Below are positions 19,699 through 27,948 of a DNA stretch of 64,000 nucleotides, in pieces; the stretch's first letter is position 1, and every line of letters starts with the position of its first letter. Source of the DNA: Gramella sp. KN1008 (GTDB lineage: Bacteria; Bacteroidota; Bacteroidia; Flavobacteriales; Flavobacteriaceae); NCBI RefSeq assembly GCF_004332155.1, contig NZ_SJDV01000003.1, positions 124,001 to 188,000 on the forward strand. Direction: 5' to 3'. Both the position numbers and the translations under genes were made by a program. The notes beneath the pieces are model-generated. The model was not told the origin of the DNA and made no database searches. It saw only the letters and a program-made list of their open reading frames with translations.

Positions 19699-21303
19699 AT
19701 GCTTCTCTCCCTACAGAAACTAAAGTTACTTTTCACAATACCTGTCCTTATTTTTTTTACTTCTGAAATCACGGCGCAATACGGGGAAGAGGTTCTTGCT
19801 AAGGGTTCGTATGCGATCAACATGGGAATCACTCCCCAGACGCGGTCGAATGCTCTTAAACCCTATGGGCTTATTTATGAATTGCTGAAGGAGTACCCCA
19901 TGGAGATCAAATGGGTTATAAATCCTGATAAAATTAAGGACGGAGTGGATTTTTCACTGGGGGATCAGGATTTTCGTTCCGGCTCCTTCGTGATTCCTGT
20001 TTCTTATATTACTGAAGATCTGAAAAAGAATATTGAAAAGTGGGAAGAAAGAGGAGTAGTGGGAAGCTATTTAGACCAGGATCTAAAACTTCCTGTTTTT
20101 ACAGATCTCTCGGTAGCTCCAAAATGGACGCTGGACAAACAGAATGGAAAGATAGCTCTGGCTTATTTTGAGGCTGCAGGAATCCCCGCTTCGGCTTATG
20201 GTGGGGCGGATCGTGAGAACTGGAAGATGCCTTATGAATTAGGAATATGTGATGATATTTTTGTCATGCCTCACGCCGAACCCAAATTTGAAAGCCATAA
20301 AAATCTTTATTACTGGAATCGTAAATTTAAAGGTGCTATTTGGGCAGGTTGTCATGCCGGTAGTGAGCTGGAAAATCTTTATGGAATGGCCTCAGATAGT
20401 GGAAAAAAAGAACTTATTCAGCTCAACTTTCTTTCTGAAGGTAAGGCGGCGGCGAGAACAACGGGACTTATTCCGTTTCATAAACACAGGTATGCCACCC
20501 CGCCTTATTCACACGAAATTCCCGCCGATCCTGTTTCTCAATATCTGGGAAAAAATGACCGGGCCATGCTAAATGGTTCAGAACGTATTTTCTATCCAAA
20601 AAAAGCCAATGAATGGCGAAAAGGCACAAAAAAGATAGTAGTTGATCGTTCTGCACCAGATGTTCCCTCTTTATCCCATGGTCCCGGATGTGTGATTATC
20701 TACGGCCACGGCTTCGATGATCCAAAGAACGGTTTGGTAATGTATCAGGCTTCTCATGATTTTAATGGGAATGGTCCTGGAAATATAGCTGCCATCAGGG
20801 CGTTTCTCAATTGGAGCTTGTATGCTTCTGAAATAAAGAGAAAGGAAAATATCATCAGGTTTCAGAACATGAATGGTGATAAAATATTTGCCGCCAGGGT
20901 TGGTGACGACCTTGCAAGAAAACTCAACCTGGACCCTATCCTTTTTGACCTTGATAAAGCAGAGATCAAAGCAGGTGCGGCAGAGCAGCTTGATGAAATA
21001 GCCGCTTATATGCTGGAATATCCCGAACTGCTTATAGATATAAGGTCTCACACCGATAGCCGGGCAGATGACGATTACAATATTGCTCTGTCTGAACAAA
21101 GAGTGCGGGTCACCCGGGACTACCTGATAGAAAGGGGAGTAGATGAATCCAGGGTTTCGGGACGGGGCTACGGGGAAACCGAACTGGTGAACATTTGCAG
21201 AAATGGTGTGCCCTGTTCAGAAAGTGAACACGAAAGGAACCGGCGATCTGAGTTCATACTATCCATTAACTGTGATCTTTATAGTGGAGATCTGAAACTT
21301 TAG
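19699..21303 (+). CDS. OmpA-family surface protein with unusual N-terminal domain
   Basis: A 534-aa secreted protein from ATG 19699; a TTG three codons earlier is possible. A signal peptide (about residues 1-25) precedes a ~370-aa domain starting YAINMGITPQTRSNALKPYGLIYELLK, with FVMPHAEP, IWAGCHAGSELE and IIYGHGFDDPKNGLVMYQASHDF. From memory, this resembles a domain in large Bacteroidetes surface proteins; its order of beta strands and the Gly-Cys-His motif recall a class I amidotransferase-like fold. The last ~110 residues are an OmpA peptidoglycan-binding domain (LFDLDKAEIKAGA, RSHTDSRADD, NRRSEFIL). It probably anchors the N-terminal domain to the cell wall. Confidence 0.7.
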   Translation: MLLSLQKLKLLFTIPVLIFFTSEITAQYGEEVLAKGSYAINMGITPQTRSNALKPYGLIYELLKEYPMEIKWVINPDKIKDGVDFSLGDQDFRSGSFVIPVSYITEDLKKNIEKWEERGVVGSYLDQDLKLPVFTDLSVAPKWTLDKQNGKIALAYFEAAGIPASAYGGADRENWKMPYELGICDDIFVMPHAEPKFESHKNLYYWNRKFKGAIWAGCHAGSELENLYGMASDSGKKELIQLNFLSEGKAAARTTGLIPFHKHRYATPPYSHEIPADPVSQYLGKNDRAMLNGSERIFYPKKANEWRKGTKKIVVDRSAPDVPSLSHGPGCVIIYGHGFDDPKNGLVMYQASHDFNGNGPGNIAAIRAFLNWSLYASEIKRKENIIRFQNMNGDKIFAARVGDDLARKLNLDPILFDLDKAEIKAGAAEQLDEIAAYMLEYPELLIDIRSHTDSRADDDYNIALSEQRVRVTRDYLIERGVDESRVSGRGYGETELVNICRNGVPCSESEHERNRRSEFILSINCDLYSGDLKL

Positions 21304-21319
21304 GAATTGCTTAATCAGC

Positions 21320-21355
21320 TTTGCTGTGATAAAAATAGCCGTTTTTGTACATTTG
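21320..21355 (+). promoter_or_regulatory. Putative idi promoter
   Basis: The -7 element TACATTTG (21348-21355) matches TAnnTTTG exactly and lies 15 bases before the idi ATG. A TTTG at 21320-21323 could be the -33 element, though the 24-base gap is slightly long. Confidence 0.5.
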
Positions 21356-21370
21356 AGCACAAACAAAAAA

Positions 21371-21889
21371 ATGGCAGAAGAAAAAGTAATTTTAGTGAAC
21401 GAAAAGGACGAGCAGATCGGCCTTATGGAAAAGATTGAAGCTCATGAGAAAGCCTTGCTTCACAGGGCATTTTCAGTCTTTGTTTTTAATGAGAATAATG
21501 AGCTTATGATTCAGCAGAGAGCCTTTTCTAAATACCATTCACCGGGTTTATGGACCAATACCTGTTGCAGTCATCAGCGTGAAGGAGAGAGTAATATACA
21601 GGCAGGAAAAAGGAGGCTTCAGGAGGAGATGGGTTTTACCACAGAGCTTAAAGATACTATTTCCTTCATCTATAAAGCGCCCTTTGATAATGGACTGACC
21701 GAACATGAATTTGATCATATTCTTGTAGGGAAATTTGATGGTGTCCCGGTGTTGAATCCCGATGAGGTTGCAGCCTGGAAATGGGTCTCCCTTGAAGACC
21801 TTAAAAAGGATATGAAAAAAAATCCGCATATTTATACCGAATGGTTTAAGATCATCTTTGATAAATATTACTCAACTATTGAGCAATGA
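21371..21889 (+). CDS. idi: Isopentenyl-diphosphate delta-isomerase, type I
   Basis: Nudix-fold enzyme that interconverts IPP and DMAPP for isoprenoid synthesis. ATG 21371 (MAEEKVILVNEKDEQIG) gives 172 aa, close to the family norm; the upstream GTG would overlap the promoter. The catalytic Cys lies in TNTCCSHQ (residues 62-69), the metal-binding Glu in RLQEEMG, and EHEFDHIL is the second acidic motif. It overlaps the next gene by 4 bases (ATGA), so the three genes idi/QueD-like/PrxQ form an operon. Confidence 0.95.
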   Translation: MAEEKVILVNEKDEQIGLMEKIEAHEKALLHRAFSVFVFNENNELMIQQRAFSKYHSPGLWTNTCCSHQREGESNIQAGKRRLQEEMGFTTELKDTISFIYKAPFDNGLTEHEFDHILVGKFDGVPVLNPDEVAAWKWVSLEDLKKDMKKNPHIYTEWFKIIFDKYYSTIEQ

Positions 21890-22296
21890 GAATAACCGTA
21901 CACCGTAAAGCCCATTTTAATGCCGCGCACCGCCTGTTCCGGAAGGACTGGGATGATGAGCGGAACCGTGAGGTGTTTGGAAAGTGCAGTAATCCCAATT
22001 ACCATGGTCACAATTATGAGCTTATAGTGTCGGTGACCGGAGAACCAGATCCTGAAACCGGATTTGTAATGGATTTGAAGATTTTGAAAGAGTTGATCCG
22101 TGACGAAGTAGAAGATTACCTGGACCATAAAAACCTAAACCTTGAAGTTCCTGAATTTAAGGATCTGAATCCCACTGCCGAGAATATTGCAGTCGTGATC
22201 TGGAAGAAACTGCGAAGCAGGATAAGGAAAGAACATGATCTGGAAATAACTCTCTATGAGACTCCGCGTAATTTTGTAAGCTATAAAGGCGAATAA
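21886..22296 (+). CDS. 6-carboxytetrahydropterin/6-pyruvoyltetrahydropterin synthase family protein
   Basis: A 136-aa T-fold enzyme. Zinc ligands H15 (FNAAH), H40 and H42 (YHGHNY), catalytic C34 and the C-terminal E125 (LYETPRNF) are in place. Such proteins act in queuosine synthesis (QueD) or in pterin synthesis. No other queuosine gene is in the window, so I do not assign a symbol. Start overlaps the idi stop and the stop lies 1 base before the peroxiredoxin. Confidence 0.85.
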   Translation: MRITVHRKAHFNAAHRLFRKDWDDERNREVFGKCSNPNYHGHNYELIVSVTGEPDPETGFVMDLKILKELIRDEVEDYLDHKNLNLEVPEFKDLNPTAENIAVVIWKKLRSRIRKEHDLEITLYETPRNFVSYKGE

Positions 22297-22297
22297 T

Positions 22298-22750
22298 ATG
22301 AAGCTAGGAGATAAGGTTCCGGATATTGTACTTACCGATCAGAATGGAGCAAATTTCAGTTTTGAAAAACTTAGAGGCAAAAAATCATTTGTAGTCTATT
22401 TCTATCCTAAAGATTTCACTCCAGGATGTACCAAACAGGCCTGTAGCTTTAGGGACAGTTACGAGGATTTCAGGGAGCTGGGCGCTGAAGTGATTGGTAT
22501 TAGTGCCGATTCACAGGAATCTCACACTAAGTTCGCAAATAAATACAATCTGCCTTACATTTTTCTTTCAGATGAAAATAAGAAAGCGAGGGAAGCTTTC
22601 GGTGTGAAACCCAACCTGCTTGGTCTTTTACCTGGCAGGGAAACATTTGTATTTGACAAGGAGGGAAAGCTTTTGCATAAATTCAATAGTATGAATGCAG
22701 GGAGACATATGCCCGAGGCACTTACGGTGCTGAGAAAAAATAAAGATTAA
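22298..22750 (+). CDS. bcp: Thioredoxin-dependent peroxiredoxin (Bcp/PrxQ type)
   Basis: A 150-aa cytoplasmic thiol peroxidase. The peroxidatic Cys is C44 in FTPGCTKQAC, and the resolving Cys C49 lies five residues later, the atypical 2-Cys PrxQ arrangement. It reduces organic and hydrogen peroxides with thioredoxin. It is the last gene of the idi operon. Confidence 0.95.
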   Translation: MKLGDKVPDIVLTDQNGANFSFEKLRGKKSFVVYFYPKDFTPGCTKQACSFRDSYEDFRELGAEVIGISADSQESHTKFANKYNLPYIFLSDENKKAREAFGVKPNLLGLLPGRETFVFDKEGKLLHKFNSMNAGRHMPEALTVLRKNKD

Positions 22751-22813
22751 TTTTATTTAAAAGCGTTTTCATATTAAAAAATAGTTTAAATTCGCAGCCG
22801 AAATTTATTGAAA

Positions 22814-23080
22814 ATGGCGAGTAAAAGATTATTGAAGAAAGATGTGAATTATGTGTTTGCCGATATTATCGATGCTGCATATATTCACCAAATGGCTCAT
22901 CCAAAAGAAGACCCGGCTAAGTCTGAGGCGATTGTGGATGAGGCAATCAAGGATTATGATGAATTGATCACCAAGATCAACAATCGTGATGTTGAGAACA
23001 AGAAAAAACACTTTACTGAAATTCAGTCAGAGCTAGAGGCTAAAGCTAATGCTCTTATTGAAAAGATAAACGCACTGTAA
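22814..23080 (+). CDS. Small conserved helical protein, function unknown
   Basis: An 88-aa, charged, probably all-helical protein (MASKRLLKKDVNYVFADIIDAAYIHQM...). I choose ATG 22814; a TTG two codons earlier is less likely. There is no signal peptide or membrane segment. I recall similar small proteins in Flavobacteriaceae but no known function. A TAAATTCG element 19 bases upstream resembles the -7 motif. tRNA-Thr begins only 10 bases after the stop, so the two may share a transcript. Confidence 0.7.
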   Translation: MASKRLLKKDVNYVFADIIDAAYIHQMAHPKEDPAKSEAIVDEAIKDYDELITKINNRDVENKKKHFTEIQSELEAKANALIEKINAL

Positions 23081-23090
23081 AGCATAAGTC

Positions 23091-23164
23091 GCCGATGTAG
23101 CTCAGCTGGCTAGAGCAGCTGATTTGTAATCAGCAGGTCGTGGGTTCGAGTCCCTCCATCGGCT
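23091..23164 (+). tRNA. tRNA-Thr (anticodon TGT)
   Basis: A 74-nt cloverleaf with acceptor arms GCCGATG (23091-23097) and CATCGGC (23157-23163) and discriminator T23164. The anticodon loop TTTGTAA gives TGT, which complements the GGT isoacceptor at 603. CCA is not encoded. An intrinsic terminator follows after 6 bases. Confidence 0.97.
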
Positions 23165-23170
23165 CTTAAT

Positions 23171-23199
23171 AAAAGCCTCTCCAAAAGGAGGGGCTTTTT
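23171..23199 (+). terminator. Intrinsic terminator after tRNA-Thr(TGT)
   Basis: A perfect 12-bp stem, 23171-23182 with 23187-23198, has loop AAAA and ends in TTTTT. Confidence 0.92.
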
Positions 23200-23368
23200 G
23201 TTTGAAAATATTTGATGGCGGGCCTGTTCTGAGTGGAATCAAATGAAATCTCTCTATCAACCTTAATGAACGTCTTCCTGAAGGAGGCTGCCTGTTAACG
23301 TATAAATATTATTGCCTTAATTTGTTTCCGCTTGTACTGGAACTTATCAAGACTTTTAAGGATAAAAA

Positions 23369-23397
23369 AAAGGAGCCGAATGGCTCCTTTCTGTTTT
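23369..23397 (-). terminator. Intrinsic terminator of the DUF4369 gene
   Basis: AAAGGAGCC (23369-23377) and GGCTCCTTT (23382-23390) form a 9-bp stem with loop GAAT. An A-run upstream and T-run downstream make it usable on both strands. The rest of the 23200-23413 gap shows nothing convincing. Confidence 0.85.
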
Positions 23398-23413
23398 TAT
23401 TTTTTACCTGGAA

Positions 23414-24163
23414 TCAGGAATTATCTGTAGTTGACTGCTCTTCCACTTTTTCTTCCAGTTTTTCCTGTTCCCGACGTTCTTTCAGAAACTTTTTTAATTC
23501 CTCTCCGTATTTGGACTTTTTCACCTTGGGGCTTAAAGAAGTATAAATAGTATCCAGATATTTGATATTTGCGTCAAACACTTCCGATAGTGCAAGATAA
23601 GGAGCGATCTCCAGGTCCTTATTATTGACCGCAAAATTCACGGTATATAAATATTTCCTTTTTAAAAGTCTGTCATACTTCTTATCGACTTCCATAAGTC
23701 TCTCTTCATCCTCTGCCTTTTCCGCTTCAAAACTCTCTTTAATGAGATCCAGGTTTTGATTGTTAAATCGGCTCATCATCTTACGGTATTCCATAAGTTT
23801 CTCCTGGTTCGCCGATCCTACAATTTTAGCCTCTGTCTCAAACTTTTCGAGGTTGGTATTAATAGTTATCTCCCCTTTATCTGCAAAGAAGTCTATACGG
23901 TCATCAAATCGGTTGTTATCTACTTTTTCAAGGTAGAGGTACATCATCTGCGGACTATCAATATAAGCCTCAAGGGTGAAAGCGGGGTCACCATCCACAA
24001 CCATCGAGTCAACATTTACCATTAGCGTATCTTCGATCTTTTGAAGATACAAAGTTCCTTTTTTAAGGCCTTTTACGGTACCAGTCACCGTGAGATTGCT
24101 TTCTTTTTCAGAACAGGCAGTTATGCCAATTAATATTAATAAAAGAAGAGCTAGTTTTTTCAT
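23414..24163 (-). CDS. DUF4369-type lipoprotein
   Basis: A 249-aa lipoprotein with lipobox GITACSE near residue 17. The N-terminal beta-rich region (LTVTGTVKGLKKGTLYLQKIEDTLMVNVDSMVVDGDPAFTLE) matches the DUF4369 pattern, which in Bacteroidetes often precedes a thioredoxin domain. No thioredoxin CxxC is present here; the rest is a charged helical segment ending in a Glu/Lys-rich tail. It lies 54 bases after the DUF819 gene and has its own terminator. Confidence 0.75.
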   Translation of the reverse strand: MKKLALLLLILIGITACSEKESNLTVTGTVKGLKKGTLYLQKIEDTLMVNVDSMVVDGDPAFTLEAYIDSPQMMYLYLEKVDNNRFDDRIDFFADKGEITINTNLEKFETEAKIVGSANQEKLMEYRKMMSRFNNQNLDLIKESFEAEKAEDEERLMEVDKKYDRLLKRKYLYTVNFAVNNKDLEIAPYLALSEVFDANIKYLDTIYTSLSPKVKKSKYGEELKKFLKERREQEKLEEKVEEQSTTDNS

Positions 24164-24217
24164 TTTTCTTATTCAGATTTTTAGGAGCGCAAATATCTTA
24201 TATTTTTCCGTTTAATA

Positions 24218-25483
24218 CTAACCGCCGGCAGCGATTTGCATTAAAATGGTACAAAGAATGGCTCCATAGGTTCCCACTACATAACCAAATACTGCAAGTA
24301 GTACGCCAACAGTAGCTAAGGAAGGATGAAATGCAGCCGCTACCACAGGGGCTGAAGCCGCGCCGCCAACATTTGCCTGGCTTCCTACGGCCAGGAAGAA
24401 ATAAGGAGCTTTAATAAGCTTAGCGGTAGTAAGCAATACGATTACATGAATAGCGATCCAGATGAGTCCTATTCCCAAAAGTCCGGGATTGTCAAATATT
24501 GTAGTGAGGTCCATTTTCATACCAATTGTGGCAACAAGGATATATATAAAAATACTACCAATTTTACTTGCACCTGCGCCTTCATAGGTTTTGAATTTTG
24601 TAAAAGAAAGTAAGATTCCTATTGCGGTGGCTATCGTGATCATCCAGAAGAACTGGGAAGAGAAAGAGGATAGGGCACTTTTTGTATCGTTGAAAACCTC
24701 AAAATTCGCCATTAACCATGTCGAGATATTATCTGCTCCCCAGTGGGCAATACCTACCGCTACAAATGCCAAGGCCAGCATGATCATAAAGTCGGGAAGG
24801 GAAGGGTTTCGTGTTACCTTTTTTGCATAATTGCTCACCCTGTCCTTTAATTCGCCAATCGCAGAATTATCTGCTTTTAACCACTTATCCAGCTCCTCAT
24901 TCTTTCCAATTCCCATTAGAATGATGGCCATCCAGAGGTTGGCAACTACGATGTCTACCAGGACCATACCTCCATAAAGATCAGGGTTGTACTCATATAT
25001 TTCAAGCATGGCTGCCTGATTTGCACCCCCGCCGATCCAGCTTCCGGCAATAGTTGAAAGTCCCCGCCAAATGGCATCAGGACCAACCCCGCCAAGTGCT
25101 TCGGGATAAATGACAGACATGATAAGGATAGCAATGGGCCCTCCAAAAATGATCCCAATGGTTCCCGCAAAGAACATTATTAGTGCCTTTGGACCGAGAT
25201 TAAAAATTGCTTTAAGGTCTATACTTAAGGTCATAAGAACCAGTGCGGCTGGTAACAGGTAACGGCTGGCAACAAAATATAGCTGCGAGGTTTCATCATC
25301 TATAAGCCCCAGTGAATTGAAGATCGCAGGGATCAGGTAACACATTAAAAGGGCCGGGACTACCTTATAAAATTTCTTCCAGAAACCGTCTGTTTTTGAA
25401 GAGGTATAAAAAACGAAACCAAGAGCAAGCATTAATAGGCCAAAAACGATCGCATCGTTAGTGAAGAGGGTTGTATTTTCCAT
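24218..25483 (-). CDS. DUF819 family integral membrane protein
   Basis: A 421-aa protein with about 11 hydrophobic helices, from ATG 25483 (MENTTLFTNDAIVFGLL). A TTG 11 codons upstream is possible but less natural. Gly-rich conserved motifs STIAGSWIGGGANQAAM and VGSQANVGGAASAPVVAAAF identify the DUF819/YjcL group. Its duplicated Gly-rich motifs recall secondary transporters, but the substrate is unknown. It starts 67 bases after the HAD phosphatase stop, so it may be part of the upstream operon or separate. Confidence 0.85.
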   Translation of the reverse strand: MENTTLFTNDAIVFGLLMLALGFVFYTSSKTDGFWKKFYKVVPALLMCYLIPAIFNSLGLIDDETSQLYFVASRYLLPAALVLMTLSIDLKAIFNLGPKALIMFFAGTIGIIFGGPIAILIMSVIYPEALGGVGPDAIWRGLSTIAGSWIGGGANQAAMLEIYEYNPDLYGGMVLVDIVVANLWMAIILMGIGKNEELDKWLKADNSAIGELKDRVSNYAKKVTRNPSLPDFMIMLALAFVAVGIAHWGADNISTWLMANFEVFNDTKSALSSFSSQFFWMITIATAIGILLSFTKFKTYEGAGASKIGSIFIYILVATIGMKMDLTTIFDNPGLLGIGLIWIAIHVIVLLTTAKLIKAPYFFLAVGSQANVGGAASAPVVAAAFHPSLATVGVLLAVFGYVVGTYGAILCTILMQIAAGG

Positions 25484-25549
25484 ATAATTCAGACTAGATT
25501 GGCCGGCAAAATACAATTTTTATTGAATCCGGCTATGAGAAACTCTTTG

Positions 25550-26356
25550 TTAGATTTTCAATATTTCGGTAATACTTTTGGCTACCCCGTCTTCTTTTCC
25601 TGGAGTAGTAACCATATGTGCGATTTCCAGGACTTCCGGTTTGGCGTTTCCAACGGCAATGCCCATGCCTACACCTTTTAGCATCTCAATATCATTATAA
25701 TTGTCTCCGAAAGCCATACTCTGGGAAAGAGGGAGCTTAAAATGGTTTTCCAGGAGATGTTCTATGGCCGTAAGTTTTGAAATAGATCTCGGTGCAATCT
25801 CAAGATAGGAAGGCTTGGAGCGGTAGAGGTGGAGATCCTCTTCGAAATTTCCCTCCAGGAAATCCTTTATGGCGTCGATTTTTTCTTCTTTGCCCATGGC
25901 CATTATCTTATGAGCTCCTTTATCTTCTCCCTGCCATTTATTTATAACCTCCTCGTTACTTTTAAATTCAGGATGCACTTTGGTATTATTGATCTCTCTT
26001 TGCGTCCAGAAATCATCTCTTGGAACATACCACTCATCGTTGTGAAAAAGACTAAGGTGTACATCATCCTGTTTATTAAAATTGTGTAGTTCCTCTAGAA
26101 TACGGACCGGGATTTCGGTTGAGCTTACCGGTTTATCATTTACGAGGATAAGACCACCATTATAACTTATAAGAGGAAGATGTGTGATGTTCATTTTTTC
26201 CTGAAGATGCCTCATAGCAGCTGGCATTCTTGAAGAAATAAGAATAAACGGGATCTGGCCGTTTATTTTTTTTACGGTCTCTATAGTATAATCTGAAAGT
26301 TCTCTATCGGCATTTAACAGAGTGCCGTCAATATCTGAAAAAATAATCTTAAACAT
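25550..26356 (-). CDS. Cof-type HAD-IIB phosphatase
   Basis: A 268-aa haloacid dehalogenase-like hydrolase. Motif I is DIDGTLL (D8/D10), followed by SSRMP (motif II), a basic K in the cap/motif III region, and GDNYNDIEML (motif IV). The alpha/beta cap between motifs II and III marks the Cof/IIB group, which dephosphorylates sugar phosphates or flavin and PLP precursors. Its ATG overlaps the stop of the RHH gene by one base (TAATG), so translation is coupled. Confidence 0.9.
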   Translation of the reverse strand: MFKIIFSDIDGTLLNADRELSDYTIETVKKINGQIPFILISSRMPAAMRHLQEKMNITHLPLISYNGGLILVNDKPVSSTEIPVRILEELHNFNKQDDVHLSLFHNDEWYVPRDDFWTQREINNTKVHPEFKSNEEVINKWQGEDKGAHKIMAMGKEEKIDAIKDFLEGNFEEDLHLYRSKPSYLEIAPRSISKLTAIEHLLENHFKLPLSQSMAFGDNYNDIEMLKGVGMGIAVGNAKPEVLEIAHMVTTPGKEDGVAKSITEILKI

Positions 26357-26526
26357 TAATCGTCTTGCTTTTTTGATTTAGGGTGTCTTTTAGCTTCTTT
26401 TAAAGTTTTGTTCAGCATCCACTCGATTTGTCCATTGGTACTCCTGAATTCATCAGCAGCCCATTTCTCAATGGCTTTGAGCATGTCTTCGTCGACTCTT
26501 AAGGCGAATGCTTTCTTTTTGCCCAT
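26356..26526 (-). CDS. Small Arc-like ribbon-helix-helix protein
   Basis: A 56-aa protein beginning MGKKKAFALRVDEDMLKAIEKWAADEFRSTNGQIEWMLNKTLKEAKRH. The basic strand followed by two helices matches the ribbon-helix-helix (Arc/MetJ/CopG) DNA-binding fold, with AFALRV as the likely DNA-contacting strand. It lies between the alpha/beta hydrolase (3 bases away) and the HAD gene (1-base overlap). No toxin is adjacent, so a toxin-antitoxin role is not supported. It may autoregulate this operon; that is inference. Confidence 0.75.
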   Translation of the reverse strand: MGKKKAFALRVDEDMLKAIEKWAADEFRSTNGQIEWMLNKTLKEAKRHPKSKKQDD

Positions 26527-26529
26527 GAT

Positions 26530-27468
26530 TTATTCGAGTTCTTTGATGAATTCCGTTAACACAGGTATCAGTTCAGGGTGCAGTGGCAGGTTAGGCTCAT
26601 TATAAGATTTTGTATTTTTAAGCCTGTCTTCACTTTCGATCTTCCTGAAGATATGGTTCATATTATCAATGATCACAAGTTTAGCTTCTTCACTTGCAAT
26701 TTTAAGCGCTTCAGCCTCTTCGGTTTCAACCTGTATATCGGCTGAACCATTAATGATAAGAACTGGGATATCGAGTTTGGTTATTTCCTCTACCGGATCG
26801 TACTTCATCCAGCTTTCCATGAATTGCTGAATAGTAGGTTTAAATATTGATTCGAGCATCGGGCTATAGTTTGTGGTGCTGCCTGTTTCTCTTATTTCGT
26901 CAAACGCGGTCCTGGCATTTTCGGCAAGTGGTGGTGCCATTTTATGGATCTGCTCTACGATTATATTGTCTATCGGCTGGCCTGCACCTGCAAGCGAGAT
27001 AAACCCGTCTGCCATTTCTTCAGAAGCCAAAATTCCTACAAGCGATCCCTGACTGTGACCCGCTACTAGAAGATTATCAAATTGGTCTTTTTCCTCAAAA
27101 TATTTTAAAATATCCTTTACATCGTTCACAAAATCATCGAATCTAAGATCTTCTTCTTTAATCTTAAGTTCGGTCATTTTAAAGATTCGCTTGTCAAATC
27201 TAAATGAGGCAATCCCATTTTTAGCTAGCTGATGAGCTATTTTCTTCATTCCGTCATTCTTCATCATGGGCTGGTTTCCATTCCTGTCGGTAGGCCCGGA
27301 TCCCTGGATGAAGATCACCAGGCTCTCCGTTTCTTCAAGTTTTGGGATGGTCAGGGTGCCTTCTATAGCTTGAGTTATTTTAAGGTCTTCCTCAACATAA
27401 TTTAATTCCTGGCTACTACCTTGCTGAAAGAGTATTAAAAGTATGACTGTAAGAATATGATTTTTCAT
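26530..27468 (-). CDS. Secreted alpha/beta hydrolase
   Basis: A 312-aa serine hydrolase with signal peptide (about residues 1-19). The catalytic triad is recognisable: S139 in GHSQG, D244 in NGSADIQV and H272 in NMNHIF. The GSGPTDRNGNQP loop is typical of Bacteroidetes periplasmic hydrolases annotated as peptidase S9/BAAT-like. The substrate is unknown. It lies 2 bases after the PH-like gene and 3 bases before the RHH gene. Confidence 0.85.
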   Translation of the reverse strand: MKNHILTVILLILFQQGSSQELNYVEEDLKITQAIEGTLTIPKLEETESLVIFIQGSGPTDRNGNQPMMKNDGMKKIAHQLAKNGIASFRFDKRIFKMTELKIKEEDLRFDDFVNDVKDILKYFEEKDQFDNLLVAGHSQGSLVGILASEEMADGFISLAGAGQPIDNIIVEQIHKMAPPLAENARTAFDEIRETGSTTNYSPMLESIFKPTIQQFMESWMKYDPVEEITKLDIPVLIINGSADIQVETEEAEALKIASEEAKLVIIDNMNHIFRKIESEDRLKNTKSYNEPNLPLHPELIPVLTEFIKELE

Positions 27469-27470
27469 AG

Positions 27471-27947
27471 CTAAGCTGTTTTTTTATGGTATCGCTGAAT
27501 AGCTTTTTCTGCTTCTGCTGGTTTATTGGTTCCTATCAGAAATCTTTCATTATCCTTTGTAATTATCTGGATTCCCATATTTCCCGAAACATTATAAGCT
27601 TTGGCCTTATTCAAACCTCGAATTCCCCAGCCCCCATATTCTCTAAGAGGGGCATATTGCCGAATATAGCACCTGCTAATATCGTTCCAACTAAACGATC
27701 TTTTAAAAATGCCAAAGGGCTCAAACCTGGTCTCTATTCCTGAAGGTCCTATCTTCGTATGAAGCCTGGTATTCCAGAATAATACCATAAGAATAGTCAC
27801 TGGTATGAGGCTGAGAATTTTCCATTTACCAGTTTCAAGGTTAGTGAGATTATTTACAAAGGCAAGACCAATTGCAATGAAGCTACTACTGAGAATAAGC
27901 AGAAGCCACCATTGCCTGAAAGCCTGTCTTTCTTTAAAAACACGCAT
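27471..27947 (-). CDS. Membrane protein with PH-like cytoplasmic domain
   Basis: A 158-aa protein. Two transmembrane helices (about residues 12-30 and 43-58) are followed by a beta-rich domain (TKIGPSGIETRFEPFGIFKRSFSWNDISRCYIRQYAPL...NMGIQIITKDNERFLIGTNKPAEAEKAI). That pattern of strands with a final helix resembles bacterial PH domains. Function unknown. It sits 1 base after the SPFH gene, so the two products probably act together at the membrane. Confidence 0.65.
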   Translation of the reverse strand: MRVFKERQAFRQWWLLLILSSSFIAIGLAFVNNLTNLETGKWKILSLIPVTILMVLFWNTRLHTKIGPSGIETRFEPFGIFKRSFSWNDISRCYIRQYAPLREYGGWGIRGLNKAKAYNVSGNMGIQIITKDNERFLIGTNKPAEAEKAIQRYHKKTA

Positions 27948-27948
27948 C

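Noticed and set aside
19699..21303. Annotation as a plain OmpA porin
   Set aside because: The N-terminal domain is not a beta-barrel pattern, and only the C-terminal ~110 residues are OmpA-like.
21886..22296. Firm assignment as queD of a queuosine operon
   Set aside because: No queC, queE or queF is nearby, and the family includes other pterin enzymes.
23200..23368. Possible gene remnant between tRNA-Thr and the DUF4369 gene
   Set aside because: No frame longer than a few dozen codons resembles a protein, and the only clear structure is the terminator at 23369.
26356..26526. Suspected frameshift in the small RHH gene near its A-run
   Set aside because: Recounting the run as four A residues restores a continuous 56-codon frame with a normal stop overlapping the HAD start.
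26356..27468. Toxin-antitoxin module based on the RHH protein
   Set aside because: Neighbours are a secreted hydrolase and a HAD phosphatase, neither a known toxin family; no RelE/MazF/PIN protein is present.
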